A DNA stretch of 64,000 nt from Ifrita kowaldi (lineage: Eukaryota > Chordata > Aves > Passeriformes > Cinclosomatidae): the NCBI GenBank assembly GCA_013398055.1, contig VZRS01014850.1, positions 496,052-560,051 on the forward strand, written 5' to 3'. How positions within the stretch are numbered: position 1 is the stretch's first letter; the number at the start of each line of letters is the position of its first letter. The notes under the pieces are model-generated. The model had not been told where the DNA came from, did no database searches, and worked only from the letters and a program-made list of their open reading frames with translations. This document shows, piece after piece, positions 13,559 to 25,900 of the stretch. The translations under genes and the position numbers were made by a program.

Positions 13559-14686
13559 TATGAACAACCTCAACTTTAATATTGTTTAAGGCAGGCAACT
13601 CTCACAAAATGGGGAGAAAAAAAACCAAGTCCACAGTCATTAGAGTTACACAGCTCCCCCACATTGCAAAGCTCTGCATGAAGTCTGCAGATTTGCAAAT
13701 CAAAAGACAAAAGCTCACTGATTTAGTTTGTCATGCTCCGTATCACAGGTCGTTAGATCTCAATCATGCACCCCTGTGTTCAACTGCAGTGACTGGTGTT
13801 TAATTAAGGGAAAATTTTGAGAAAACAATCCAATTTGGCTTTGGCACATTTATTACGAGAAGTACAAGGGAGACAGTAGCATCCTCCTCCTCCCCCAACC
13901 AGCAGGATTTCAGCTGGAAGAAGTGCAGAATATCCTACATTATGAGTCCTTCCAGCCATGCTGAGGACTTTAAAGATGGTAAATTTAGCAACCCCATAGT
14001 AATTTCTTTCATCATTTAATTATCGTCATTGTTAAAAAGTGGTCCCAAGTTTCTGATGCAAGTATCTGTGGCTCAGCTACCAGGCTCTAATTACGTCTTT
14101 CTCTGCTGAATTTAAGTGCTTTTTATTAACCACTATATACTCATATGTTGCAATCAAGTGACATCCTAATGTTATTTCAGATAAAGTAAACAGATTGAAC
14201 TCAGTTCCTCACAGCAAGAGACTTTCTAATCTTAGGAACACGTCAATAGCTTTTTTCTTCATCTGCCCCAATTTGTCAACATTCTTTAAAAATTATAGAT
14301 TTCATGAGCAGTATCTCAGTGCTGTATATGAATATCTAAGACTTCTCAACTTTTTACAGATTCAAATATTTCATTAGTCCCTTTTTTTTGCTACCAGACT
14401 AAACTGTGGGAAAGAATTTGGAACAAGTTCTGCTCCATTCTGAAAAAGAAATATTCAGTCTGGGGATAAGTGAAAAAAATTTCTGCAGATTCAGCAAGGT
14501 AATAGCTAATTAGACAACTCAAGAGTCAGGCAATCAGCAGAATGAGCCAATGAACTGTCATTAAACATCATTCTGCATCAATTCTTGATTCAAAACCATG
14601 TCTTCCCAGAGTATGTTTTTCAAGAAAAGTGGTGCTACAGAAGGAATCCTACAAGTAATTTCCAATGTTAGAGCATATTTTACCTT
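13559..14686. other. Unique AT-rich non-coding DNA
   Basis: It lies between two CR1 relics. No gene recognised. A 73-codon plus-strand open frame (13582-13803) begins next to the CR1 relic and has no supporting signals. Confidence 0.6.
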
Positions 14687-14998
14687 ATGGAATCACAGAA
14701 TATCCTGAGTTGGAAGGAACCTACAGAAATCATCAAGTCCGACTCTTGGCCCTGCACAGGACAGCCCCAAGAATCACACCATGTGCCTGAGAGCCTTGTC
14801 CAAGTGCTTCTTGGACTCTGTCCGTCTTGGTGCTGTGACCTCTTCCAGTGCCCAGTCACTCTCAGAGAACCTTTTCCTAATACCCTAAACCTCCCCTGAC
14901 ACAGCTTCAGGCCATTCCCTTGGATCCTGTCACTGGTCACCAGAGGGAAGAGATCAGTGCCTGTCCCTCCTCTTCCCCTCCTGAGGAAGCATTTTAAG
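14687..14998 (-). mobile_element. CR1 LINE 3' end fragment
   Basis: The plus strand reads ATGGAATCACAGAATATCCT then GAGTTGGAAGGAACC, CATCAAGTCCGACTC, GGACAGCCCCAAGAATCACA, a middle portion on failing/succeeding and GGCCATTCCCTTGGATCCTG, GTCACCAGAGGGAAGAGATC. This is the antisense of a CR1 3' region of the type common in birds, so the element lies on the minus strand. It is better preserved than the copy at 3.1 kb. The open frames at 14680-14940 on both strands are shadows of this repeat. Confidence 0.9.
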
Positions 14999-17829
14999 TC
15001 CTTAGATATTTTTCTGAAGGACTTCTGATTTCTTATCCAGGATATTTTAAAGAAAACATTTTTGTAGCATCCACTTGATATTTTTTCTTATTTACTTTTT
15101 TCTTGTTTTACTTTTACTTTTTTCTTTACTAATTACTGTGAAGTTTCAAATGTCAGTATGTTGTTACTGTATTTGATGAATCACAAAGTCCAGGGTCTGG
15201 AAAGGAACACAAGAGATAAACGAGACAATGAGCCCTCCAAAAGGCAGGATCTATGGAAAACTATCCTTCAAAATCCTAGACAAAATATTTATTTAAGGTA
15301 TTTTATGGACTATCATAAGGATTGAACAAATTTGCTGAAAAGTCTTGCCGTCCTTTTCATCATATTAATTTTGACAATGCCTTGGCACCTTTGGCATCAC
15401 ATACAAAGAACTGAGAGAACTAATTCTTCATTTTCTCTTCTCCATTGCTGTCTTCATTCACACATTCATTTGCCCTGCTTTTATGATATCCTACAATTTT
15501 AGAAGCTTGTTAGAATTATGCTCTACTTATGCAGACCTGCCTATACCCAAAATGAAAATATCTAGAACTGAGCTGTAAAAACTAAATAGTTACAGCTGGC
15601 TAGAGGCACTTCAGCATCCTTGTGAACTCAGCACTGCTGAGAGTTACAAAGCATTTAGCAGCCTTAATGTAGCTGTCCATCAGTTTTTCATCTGCATCAA
15701 CCTTTCACTGACTTTTCCCTGAAGTAGGCTGCCAAAACCTTTTTCTTTCTGAGCAGATATATTATGTAATTTACATGTACCTCATAAAACCAGATTATGA
15801 CATGGAGCTTCCAAATGAAACTTTTATGTAAGCAAAAATATCCTGACCAAGCAAAAGATTTTAAAAAGAAAAAACTGCACATACTTCTTGAAGACACGAA
15901 AGGTGAGATAATTTTACAGGGTTTGGTGTTCTTTCTGGGGTTTTTTGTTTGTTCATTTGTTTTTCATTTCCATTGTCAATCCAAACTTAAAAGCTGGTTC
16001 AGAAGGTATATGGGATATGAAGTCAGTTTTAACTCATCACATATCCCTCCCAAAGACAGACTGCCGATATCATCAGTATTAGTTCTGAGGTTTTGTTCCT
16101 TTTTCGAGGTAGATGTTTTATTCTGACCTTGCTTTGTCAGGCTCTAGGGGGGACAAATCTAACATGACCCTGGGATTTTTAACTGGAAATTCAGACCTTA
16201 TTAGGTTTTCTATTTTTGAAATTTGAAGACATACATATTCATATAGCTTATATGATCAGAGCTTAGAAATACTATGTAAATGAGTTCCAGTTCTGTATAA
16301 ACTTGAATGCACTGGCTTAGGAGTCTCTGAATTTGTACTTAAGTGTTTAGCACAAAACCAACAGAGATATGCATCTGTGTACATCTTGTTTGTAATATAA
16401 ACAGCAATAACACAAAATAAATAATACATCTACCTTGCAAAGTATCTTCAAAGGCTTTTTCTGTGGTTTAGGTACATGTGAAAGTGGAAGGGATCACTTA
16501 CCACCACTCAGCAATGGGCTTGGTTGCTGTTGATCAGAATGTTAATTTCTGCACAGTGAAAAGTTGTCTGAATTTTCTGCTGTGAAAACCTGAGTAACAC
16601 AGCTTCATTTATCTGGGATAACATAACAGTGCTATGAAACTGCAAAAAGACAGAACATTCTATGATGCATTTTTCCATACTATTAATACCACAGATGTCA
16701 TTCTCCTACCACTCACATAGAGCACAGAGCATACAGGTACAGAGCACACATGGAGAAGAGTTGAACATAAATGCCTTGATGGATGGTAGAGGATCCCCTA
16801 AAATAGCAAGCAGGGTTGCGATTAGACAAAGACTCCTAATGAGTTGGATGCCAGAACAAAATCTCTTGAACATAGAGTCCTTGTGAAAAGCCTTTAAAAC
16901 GGGACGGAGTATCTTTCTAAAAGATGAGTTTTATTTTTATCAGTATCACAATTTGAACTGTGGAGCAGAAATTTTGCTGTATCAGTCAGAAAATATTATT
17001 ATACAGTTACCTTGTGACCTTAAAATATGCAGACCTTTGGCTTTCCCCTAAAAGAGCAGAAATGGTAGCAGTATGTCTAGCTACAAAAGCTTCTTTCCAA
17101 GAGGATGCATGTATTAAAAAAAACAACACCAGACTTGTATATATGCATATCTACACACAAAAGGACATGTAGCAGAAAATCTCAGGATGTGCTTTCATCC
17201 TATATTACTTTTAATGCAAGAAAGAGAAAAAAACTCAGAAAGCATTGTAAAGGAAGAAAGCAGACAGAGAGCCTATGGAAAATACTGAAGATTATTCTAA
17301 AGCCCATGAACTAGAAGGAGAAATGATTGTTAGTTTGTGTTTGAATTTCTTTACTTCAAAGGTACGTTGATATTCCTATGGGAGTTTTACAGAATACCTC
17401 ATAGGCCAGAACGAATCCCAAAATTCAGAGTATCTTATGATTTTATTTCATTTTAACAATGTGTGTAGTTTACTTCTAACCCATTCTTTATAATACTCAT
17501 TTCCTGGCTTTTGATGAGTACTAGTTTAACTGACATATTTTTTATCTTTCTGAAATTTATATGCATGAAAATATATATGATATTACTGTGGAATAGATGA
17601 ATGTTCTCCATTATATTTTTCTCCTTATAGCCTTCTTAACCCAGCATAACTGCTTTGTTTTACCAGTCCCATTAAACATACATTTCTGCTTTTGGTTTGA
17701 AAGCTATTGACTTAACTAATTCTCTATTGCTAATAGTCTTAATAGCACACAAAAACATGAATAAATTGCCAACAATGGAAATCTTCTTTTCACGGCAGAT
17801 GAAACTGTCTTTACGCTTCTTAAGCTCAC
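14999..17829. other. Unique AT-rich non-coding DNA
   Basis: No recognisable gene or dispersed repeat. T-rich and A-rich runs occur near 15080-15125. Open frames at 15697-16126 on both strands are low-complexity K/F/L-rich and typical of chance. Confidence 0.6.
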
Positions 17830-17985
17830 CTGAGTTTCCATCAAAGGCAACCGAGCAGTGGATGCTGAGTCAGGTCCAATGATCTGAAGTGCTGAGGGGA
17901 GAGGATCAAGGGCTGATATGAACACATGATGTGGGTAATTGCAGATCAGCCGCTCAAGCACTTGTGATTGAATTGCCAGGTGCTC
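17830..17985 (-). other. Candidate coding exon (unidentified, low confidence)
   Basis: On the minus strand a 156-base segment is open for exactly 52 codons (phase 0 at both ends). It follows a pyrimidine-containing acceptor (TTACCTTAATTTCAG at the 17986 edge) and ends at a consensus donor CAG|GTGAGC (17824-17829). The predicted peptide has a mixed, protein-like composition, with EHLAIQSQVL near its start and LPLMETQ at its end. I do not recognise a family. In 64 kb a few such acceptor-ORF-donor combinations are expected by chance, so this stays a candidate. It lies 1.3 kb downstream, in minus-strand sense, of the exon pair at 19.3-20.0 kb. Confidence 0.22.
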
Positions 17986-19304
17986 CTGAAATTAAGGTAA
18001 TACTGTTAGCCACTAATGTAATTAGAGTCAGTGGCAACAGAAGGAAAGGTCTGAGAAAACAAAAGCTATTGCTAGCAGACAAGAGCAAGAGAAACAGAGA
18101 GATCTCCTCTGAAATTATGGTGACATTGAGGGTAACTGTGTGTTTCAGCAAACGTATAACATGAGGTAGGACACTACAGGGGAGCTCACTGTGATCTCTG
18201 TAGGAACTTTTCTATCATTAACAAAATAAACTACAGTAAGTCAACCTCCAAGCAGCTTTGTCTTGATAAGCAAAGTCTTTCAACTTACTGCCTTTAAAAA
18301 AATTGGCCAATGTTCAGTTAAGTTTCATTTAGTGACACTTTAATTCCAAAAAGTTCTTTGAAGAATTTTTTTGTTTTGATACATATTTGAACTATTTAAT
18401 CAAAAAACTCCCTGGGAGCTCTGGTCATGTTAACTGCAAATTAAAAGAAGTTACTTGACAGTGCCAAATCAGACCATTTATGTTGAATTTGCTCTTAAAC
18501 GCTAGGGAAACAAAGGGAACAGACTGAAGCCAAAACCTAATCCTTAAAAGGCTTGTAATTAAAATTGCCACAATATGCTTAATTTCCAGTGTTCCCCAGT
18601 TTATTTATTGTGTGCAATCCTTTTTCCTATGTGCTCTGTTGCCCATCTGGGAACACACATAATTTGAAGCTCTATCTGTTATTCTGTGTATATTAACAGT
18701 ATTTTTCTGATTTTCTGTTTTAGGATTTGTTACACTGTTCATCACTGTTGAATTACAGTGATGTCTACCTCTCTAATCAAGTGAGGCAGTGAAACCTTAA
18801 CAAGTGATTCATCTTACTTATGTCACTCATCTTGTCATGTGTACTGTGGCAGTGTTAGCTATCCTGAACACATCCAGGACTGAAATGTAGCCAGCTAAGC
18901 TGTCTAAAATTAAAAGTCCTATGATGGTTTACTTTCATAACTTGCTCATCTAAATTCTGCACACACTATAATGCCCTGTTTCGCTCTGCTCAGCTCATCA
19001 GCTGATCAATCAGCTAATTGGTAAAAGCATGTCAAAACCAACACCATTAAAGAGGCAATGAGACCTGCTGGCCCCTATAACAGCCAGGAATCCTTGAACA
19101 TTTCTCTGGGACTCAAATTTAGTGAAGAAGTAACAGTGCATGAGTGGTTGACACTTCTTGTAAGTCACGTATTCAGCTGAACTGAGCTGCATAAATGGAA
19201 AAAATAGGAAAACATAAGAACTTCTCACCTAGTTCCAGATTCGCCAGCCCATGGACAAGAGAAACAACACGACACAATTTCTTGTGCTTTCTATTTGTCC
19301 GTCT

Positions 19305-19503
19305 TTACAGTAGATCAAACTTGGAGAATGTTACTGAGGATTCCACATTTCTGTGAGCACCTTCCCCAGCCTCCAGGCTTTGTGACTGGTCTTTACTGGC
19401 ATTCGCTGCTGCAGAGATTGTGAGATGGTAATAAAAATTTTGTCTGATCTCAAAGAGTATCTGGAGCTCAGTAAATTCCCCAATCCCCTCTTCACATATG
19501 GGC
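19305..19503 (-). other. Candidate terminal exon (unidentified, low confidence)
   Basis: On the minus strand a pyrimidine-rich acceptor (TTTGCTTTGCTGTAG, ending at 19504) opens a segment of 1 base plus 65 codons and a TAA stop. Joining it to the donor at 19684 completes a TGG codon in frame, so the two segments form a continuous reading frame across a 181-base intron. The peptide begins PICEEGIGEFTELQILFEIR and ends in TFSKFDLL. No canonical AATAAA was noticed immediately downstream, and an internal donor-like CCA|GTAAAG could mean it is not terminal. No known family recognised. Confidence 0.25.
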
Positions 19504-19684
19504 CTACAGCAAAGCAAACCACGCCTTCCTCAGAAAGTTACGTTACTTTAAGTGTGAGGGAGAATTATCAGAGAGCCCCTTAAGCTTCAGGCACCAACAG
19601 GTGTATATATAAAAGATAGAACAGAAGTTTTAAATATCTCTTCAGTTTGACTAAATTATTTAAACTAAATACCTTTCAGTTTAC

Positions 19685-19973
19685 CAGCACACTCCTCCTT
19701 GTAGTTGCATTTTGTTATCTTCTTCTCCAACAGCTATTTCTTCCAGGAAAAAATGTAGCCCCTCAGGAGCTGTGCCTGCTTTCACTTTGTCTTTTTCTAA
19801 CTCCATGCCTAGGCTTTGCCTCCAATCTCTCAACGCTTCCAGTTTCTTAGAGACCATAGAAAGTGGTGCTACGAACAGGCAGGCATCCCAGCAGTGAAAA
19901 TAAGCTGTAATCAGAGCATCTTTGACAGCAGGAATGTGATAGAGAATTGGAGTTAGCACATACTCATAGAAAA
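19685..19973 (-). other. Candidate coding exon (unidentified, low confidence)
   Basis: On the minus strand, 289 bases follow a TTTTTGCAG acceptor (19974 edge) and stay open for 95 codons (2 leading and 2 trailing bases) up to a CTG|GTAAAC donor at 19679-19684. The frame meets a stop only inside the presumed intron. The peptide looks like a soluble helical protein: hydrophobic first third (LTPILYHIPAVKDAL), then MVSKKLEALRDWRQSLGMEL, then an acidic stretch FFLEEIAVGEED. The plus strand also has two partly open frames here, so local scarcity of stops may explain it. I do not recognise it. Confidence 0.27.
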
Positions 19974-22900
19974 CTGCAAAAATTGTATCTGATGAAAAAA
20001 TGAAAAGTGGTCCTTTGACCTTTTCAATGTGGTGATCATGTCAGAAACTCCTGGGATATCAAAATGCCTTAGAGAAATGTGTCTTTCAAGATCTGGTGCG
20101 TGGGGGGCATCCATTATTGCTACTAAGCCAGGTACCCCACTTGTTCAAATGTGATTGCAAAGTGTCTGTGATACCTGATACAGTTAAGACACAAAGAATG
20201 GAGACTTTTCATACAAAGGATTCAGATCCAATAAACGTTTCTCATATATGATTCCTGTTAAGCTCAATGTGTTTTTTACATTTGGGGAGAATTATAAGAT
20301 CTCATGGATATCAGAAGAATGCTTGTCCTATATTAGTTCTGTTTCCTTATTAGTAATTTTTAATTTAGTGGACAATTTTCTGCAAATGTTATAGAATATT
20401 TAACACTGAGCCTGCAAATTTTCCTATTAAAAAAAAAAGAGAGCTTTTCTCTTAAAATTTGAAAATGTGGAAATCTTGTCGCTCACTTCACTTTCCTTTG
20501 GAATAAATTTATGGTAAATCAAAATAGGATAATAAAGGTACACTCTGTAAATCTGTTAAGCTGATCATTTACAAAACTATTTCCAAACATGGTTGATTTT
20601 TTTTCCCCTGTTACAATGTACCCCAGCTTTCATCTAGGAAAGAACTCAAATTCTGCAAAAATATCAAAGTCGCAAGTATCAGATTTTTCTTTTTTTGTCT
20701 TTTTTTTTTGTAAAGACATTTTAGTATTGCCTTTCTTGTCTTTGTTTTCAAACTTAACATGGGTAACTAGTTTATAAATTCATTCTTTTGTTTATTATGC
20801 ATTAGTTAACTTTTTAGCAAATTAACACACTTTGTTCATACCAACAGATATAAAGTAAAGCTCTCAAGTTCACCTTCTGCTAAAAGACAGGAAAGTAGCA
20901 TCTTTCCCCCTCATATAAACTGAACAAAAATATTGCAAATACAATGACATATATCGTAAATAGTCGCATTGAAAATGTTCTTCTTGCAAAATTAATTTTG
21001 TAAGCAATTGAATGTATTATTTTTAGTGTCTCACAATCTACTCATCTAATTGATCCAACCAATGATAACCACAGCCCATCTGCTTCCTTCAAACTCCCTT
21101 TCAAGGGTATCAGCACACTTCAGCTGCACTATGCCACGGTTACTAAGGCAACCAGTGTGTGAAGCAGGCAGGAGCTGTGCTTATTCGATTAAAATATTCT
21201 CCTGCCAGAAAAACCCTACCAAATGATGTATATCAAAAGCTACACTTTTGCATGCAAGAAATATATGTGAAAGGACTTTGGAGGAGAGGGAAGTACATGT
21301 TCTATTTTTATTTCTTGCTTTTCTTTCTTTCCAGAAATACTTTCATATTTGTGGAATAAGGTAACAGAGGTTTCATATGACACAAGATAAATAGGAAGTA
21401 TTTGGGGCAAGTTATGAAGATATCCAAGTCTGCAGTAGATATGGAAGTTGCTTCCTCGAGGAACCTGCGATGCACAGTCTGAAGCAACGACACAGATTTG
21501 TGTTCACAGGAAAAGTTTCTCACATGCTCCCTGGATGATGCCAGCTTGGATTGCCCTGTAACTGTCAGGCTACCCCATATTGTGTTGCCTAAGAGTCCTT
21601 TCCCAAATCCCAGGTCTGGATGATTTTAAGCTTGGGGGGGAAAAAAAGGCCCTATCCCCTTCCTCAGGCTCATTTTTTTCTCAGAAAAGCATGACAGGCA
21701 CTTTTTATCTAAATATTTCACCATTTTTATCATACTAAATTTATTCAGAAGTTATATTCTTATGAGGAGACAAAAAATACAAGGTTTTTGAAAGGCTTGA
21801 GAGGGTACCAGACAGAATCAGAAGATTTGCCAAACACAAAACCAATTCTATGTCTTTCAGCAATATTAGCAAAACATTCTGCCCCAAACTCTAATTCATT
21901 TCAACACAACAAATATAAAACCTCTCCCTCTCTGACTGCTTTCACCAAATTCAAAACCAGTTAGAATTCTGTGGAGGAATAGAGCCTCTGGGGTTATTGG
22001 AGGTGAATAATATGTTTTGATGAATTAGCTGAAATATTAATGTAGCAGAAATAATAACATTGCATGCTGAAGGCTGAGACACTAATTGTGTCTTGCATCT
22101 TTATACACAGCTGACACTATTTGAAAAGGCAAATAGCGCAGCTTTTGAGTAGGCAAAACCCCTCACTGGGAAAATAGGAAACCTCTTCCAGTTTGAATGG
22201 GGCTGCCAGGAGAGCTCACCTTTGGAATGGTCCCCCCTAAAGTGAAATGTTAGCAGTTTTGTTCAGAGCTAGACAGAAATTTTCCCATGAAACAAAGTGC
22301 ATCAGAAGTGGTAGATTATTGAGCTCCAAATTATTAGTTTGATTGGCCATGTTTCTTTATCTGTGTCCCACTTGAAATATTTATTATGCTTTGAGCACTG
22401 AGGAAAGGATTTGCTTGCCTACTTCCAAATTATTCATCCAAACCTCCTTTTATGGTTGGTAGAGAAACTGACATTTATAGGAAACAATTAATCTGCACAG
22501 TTTCAGCCCTGTCAGAGGAGTGGAGTTGCGTCCTACTCTTCCCTGTTTTTCTCCACTGACTGTAACGGAAGCACAGACATCTGGCTCAAGTGCAGACACC
22601 TACATTTCATCAGGCAAATCATCCTCCCCTTAAGATCATGATGATCTACTATCTTTTCTTAGTATATTCCTATCCTCAGAAAATTATTAGTCTGGCCAAT
22701 GTGAAATTACTGCCTGAGTTATAGGGAACTTGAGTAACTGAGTAATATACTTAAGAGAAGCCCTGCAGTGAAGGGCAGAAGTACAACCATTTCTGACCTT
22801 GCATCAATGAAGCAGAGAAAGACTCAAGACTGTGGCTATCATATTGCTGTATTTGCTGCACTGAACCTTAGGAACTGGCAGCCAGTTGCAATTCTGATTT

Positions 22901-25900
22901 GCATCCCGAGATTTACAAATGCCATGATCAGATTAACCCACTAACGGTACACAGCCAGTTTTGCCTCAACTCACTTTTTTCTTTGCAAAGCCAATCTAAT
23001 CCAGACTTGAGAACAAGGACCCACATTATGCAGGCCATCCAGAATCAGAAATTATTTTCCAGTAAAAGAAAGAATAAAATCACGTTTTCCCAAAGATAAC
23101 TAAGGATATGGATAAACATATTCTATTATTAGGTGTTGTAGCATTTCCTAAGCATAGAGATGCAACATAGTGAAAGCACAACCAATTTCTAATACCAAGT
23201 GTAACTTTTTCTCAATGTGCACTTTTAGGAGATTCACTGAAAAGAAGTGTTTATTCTCTGCCATGTGAAACATTTGCATGCTCCAGGCTTTCAGTGCCCA
23301 CTCATCATGTGAATTATGCTCAGATTAATCAGATACCTCCGGAAACTCCTTGCATGGTTCACTCCTTAGCATTCCAGGCTTGTTGAAAGTGAGCAAGGAT
23401 CAGATTAGATGATTCTGTAAATACTTTAAGTAGCAAAACTTAAGGCATAAATTCATTTTCCTAAATATTGTAGTGTGACACACAGTCTTGATTAACACAG
23501 CCACAGGAAAACAAGAATACAGTTTATTTACACTTAAATTACACTCTTAGCAAAGAATCTTGGCTTTTCAGATTTCTGCCACGGACTAAACAAACAGTGT
23601 CATCAAACTACTGGAATTTGATACAGCTAGGCTAGCTGTGGAGGAGCTGTCCCAGCACTATTGTAGTTCAGAGTAGAGCAGATTAATCCAAATCAGTTGT
23701 GTACCAGTCAAGCTCAGAATTACAGAAAGGTGCCAGAAAATTCTCTTTCTGTAAGTCAAGTTGCATTCTAACACAGCAAAGTTTCTAGTCCACAATAATT
23801 TCTATATATCTGAGTTTTCACTTGCAGAGGCTGAAATGTTGAAAAGCAATGAACATTCTGCAGCTTGTCTGTGTGAAGAAGCAGGATGAAAGCACTTAGA
23901 GCTCCAAAATTCAATATAATGTCACCTTACAACTGCAAATGATAGAACTGGAGAAGCTGTACTGCAGCTGCACATCATTTCTGTCGACAGGTCTCATGGG
24001 CTTCTAGTAGTAGTAGATGGGCAAATAGATTGAGATGACTCTGCTGCCTCTTACATCAGTGATTCCATTTGAGATGGCTGCTTACGTAAACTGGAGGAAA
24101 AAGTTAATCTGCTGTGCAATGTGAGAGCACATTAACAGTAATCAAACAAAAGTAAGAGAAACTAGGGGGAAAACAGTGCAAGCAGTAATACTGTAGGAGA
24201 GCATTATTCTTCTAAGTAGTTTAAAAATGCAGAAAGGAATAATTTTCCATGGGATACATATTTTGGAGTGTAATTTGTATTTTTGTACAAGCATGATATT
24301 TACCATTATAGATTGCACACAAGCTTGGTGGACATCACATAATTATATCCTTAAAATGTAAACAAATATCTGCTAAACTGCATCTGCAGCCCTTTAGGTT
24401 TCTATAAATACTGCAATAACAGCAGAAGTTCATTTAAACAAATATATTTGGCTATCTGCAGTTACTGTTGTTTCAAAGCTTTCATTGTGGAAACACAGTT
24501 CAAAAAGTTACACCCACATGCATACACTGAAAATACAGCCATTGTATGCAATAAGAACTGATTTGACTTTTGAATATTCTAAAGGAGTATCTCAAGTAAA
24601 CAAACCATGCTAACAATTATTTCATGAACCAGACTAAGTCTGTGCTTTGAGCTTTACATGAGACCAGTTACTATGCCCTAACCCGTCAAGAAATTGTTTT
24701 GACTCAGATAGTTGCTCTTCTTCCATACATCTCTCTTGTTTCTAGGGTAATACTCTTCCCCAGAGGCAAACCATTTTCCCTTTGACAGTGTATTTCCACT
24801 TTGCAGAGTATTGTATATGCATATCCAAGCCTTTCTATTCCTTGGCATCTCTCTCTATTCCTGTTTTCACTAAAACATTATATGTGATGTCTGAGGGCTG
24901 CAGGCTTAAGATGTGATTGCAATGGTACCCATTACTTATCGGTCAGAAGATGGGCACTGGAAAAGCCAGACTTAGCTCAGACTCCTTAGTCCAAGCAATT
25001 TGTGGGTAACACTGATGCATTGTGAAGGGGGCACTAGTGCAGTCATGTGAGACATGCAACATAAAATAAATGTAAGAAATCAGCAATCTTGTGATATTTT
25101 CAAAGAAAGAACAAGTTACTTCATATCACCTCACGTTGATAGCCAATGGCATTAGCTGCTTAACTAATCCCAGGGTGATTCTGATCCTGCAACTCCTGTA
25201 ACTTCTGTGCATGGGGTTTGCTAACAGTGTTTCTGCATCTTTTCCAATTGAAGTGTTACCTACTCTTACTGGGAAAAAAAGCCCACCACTCAACAAACTT
25301 GTGTACCATCTTGCACACCTCCGCACTTTGTGTATAAATAAAATAAAAAGGTGCTATAAAAGAAATAAAAAATATAGTAAATATTGAATATTCATGCATT
25401 GTTATTCCCTTTGTTTCTTTTACTGCACACATGAAAACACGCATGCATATTTGCCTTTTGATTCACAGCTGTGACGAGCAAGTTAATGACTCACTGCTCC
25501 CACGCAGTAAAATCTACGTTCTTTATGTCTCTGACTTACCACACGTGCACACACCAGCTAACACATACAGAGGCAACCATAGCCGCATCGATCTGGTTTT
25601 CTGTATATAAAACTGATCAGCACATACCGAGTGGCTATTTGCCCAAGATGTCCAAGGTGTTATTTAACGCCTCAGGAAATCTCAGCCAAATGGCTGAAGT
25701 TTTCCTCCCAGTATCCAGAAAATATTCGATAGCCTATACTAACTGAAGTGATGCTTCTGTAACAAAGACAGACAGAAAACATTGCAACCTTCTTTCATAA
25801 TGCCTAGGACAATAATTGGAAGTAAATTTTGAAAAGAAAGACTTAACAGCTTAGGAGCTTTTTCTTACAAAGTTTTTTTGGTTATATATGCAAAAAGAGC

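Noticed and set aside
14680..14940. Open frames of 70-86 codons on both strands
   Set aside because: Shadows of the CR1 3' end at 14.69-15.0 kb.
18990..19018. Three CAGCT-spaced units (CAGCTCAT, CAGCTGAT, CAGCTAAT), possibly an E-box cluster
   Set aside because: Too short and degenerate to separate from chance.
25126..25326. Minus-strand open segment with acceptor CTTTTTTTCCCAG and donor AAC|GTGAGG
   Set aside because: Splice borders are fair, but a second frame is also nearly open and the peptide is unremarkable. Not separable from chance.
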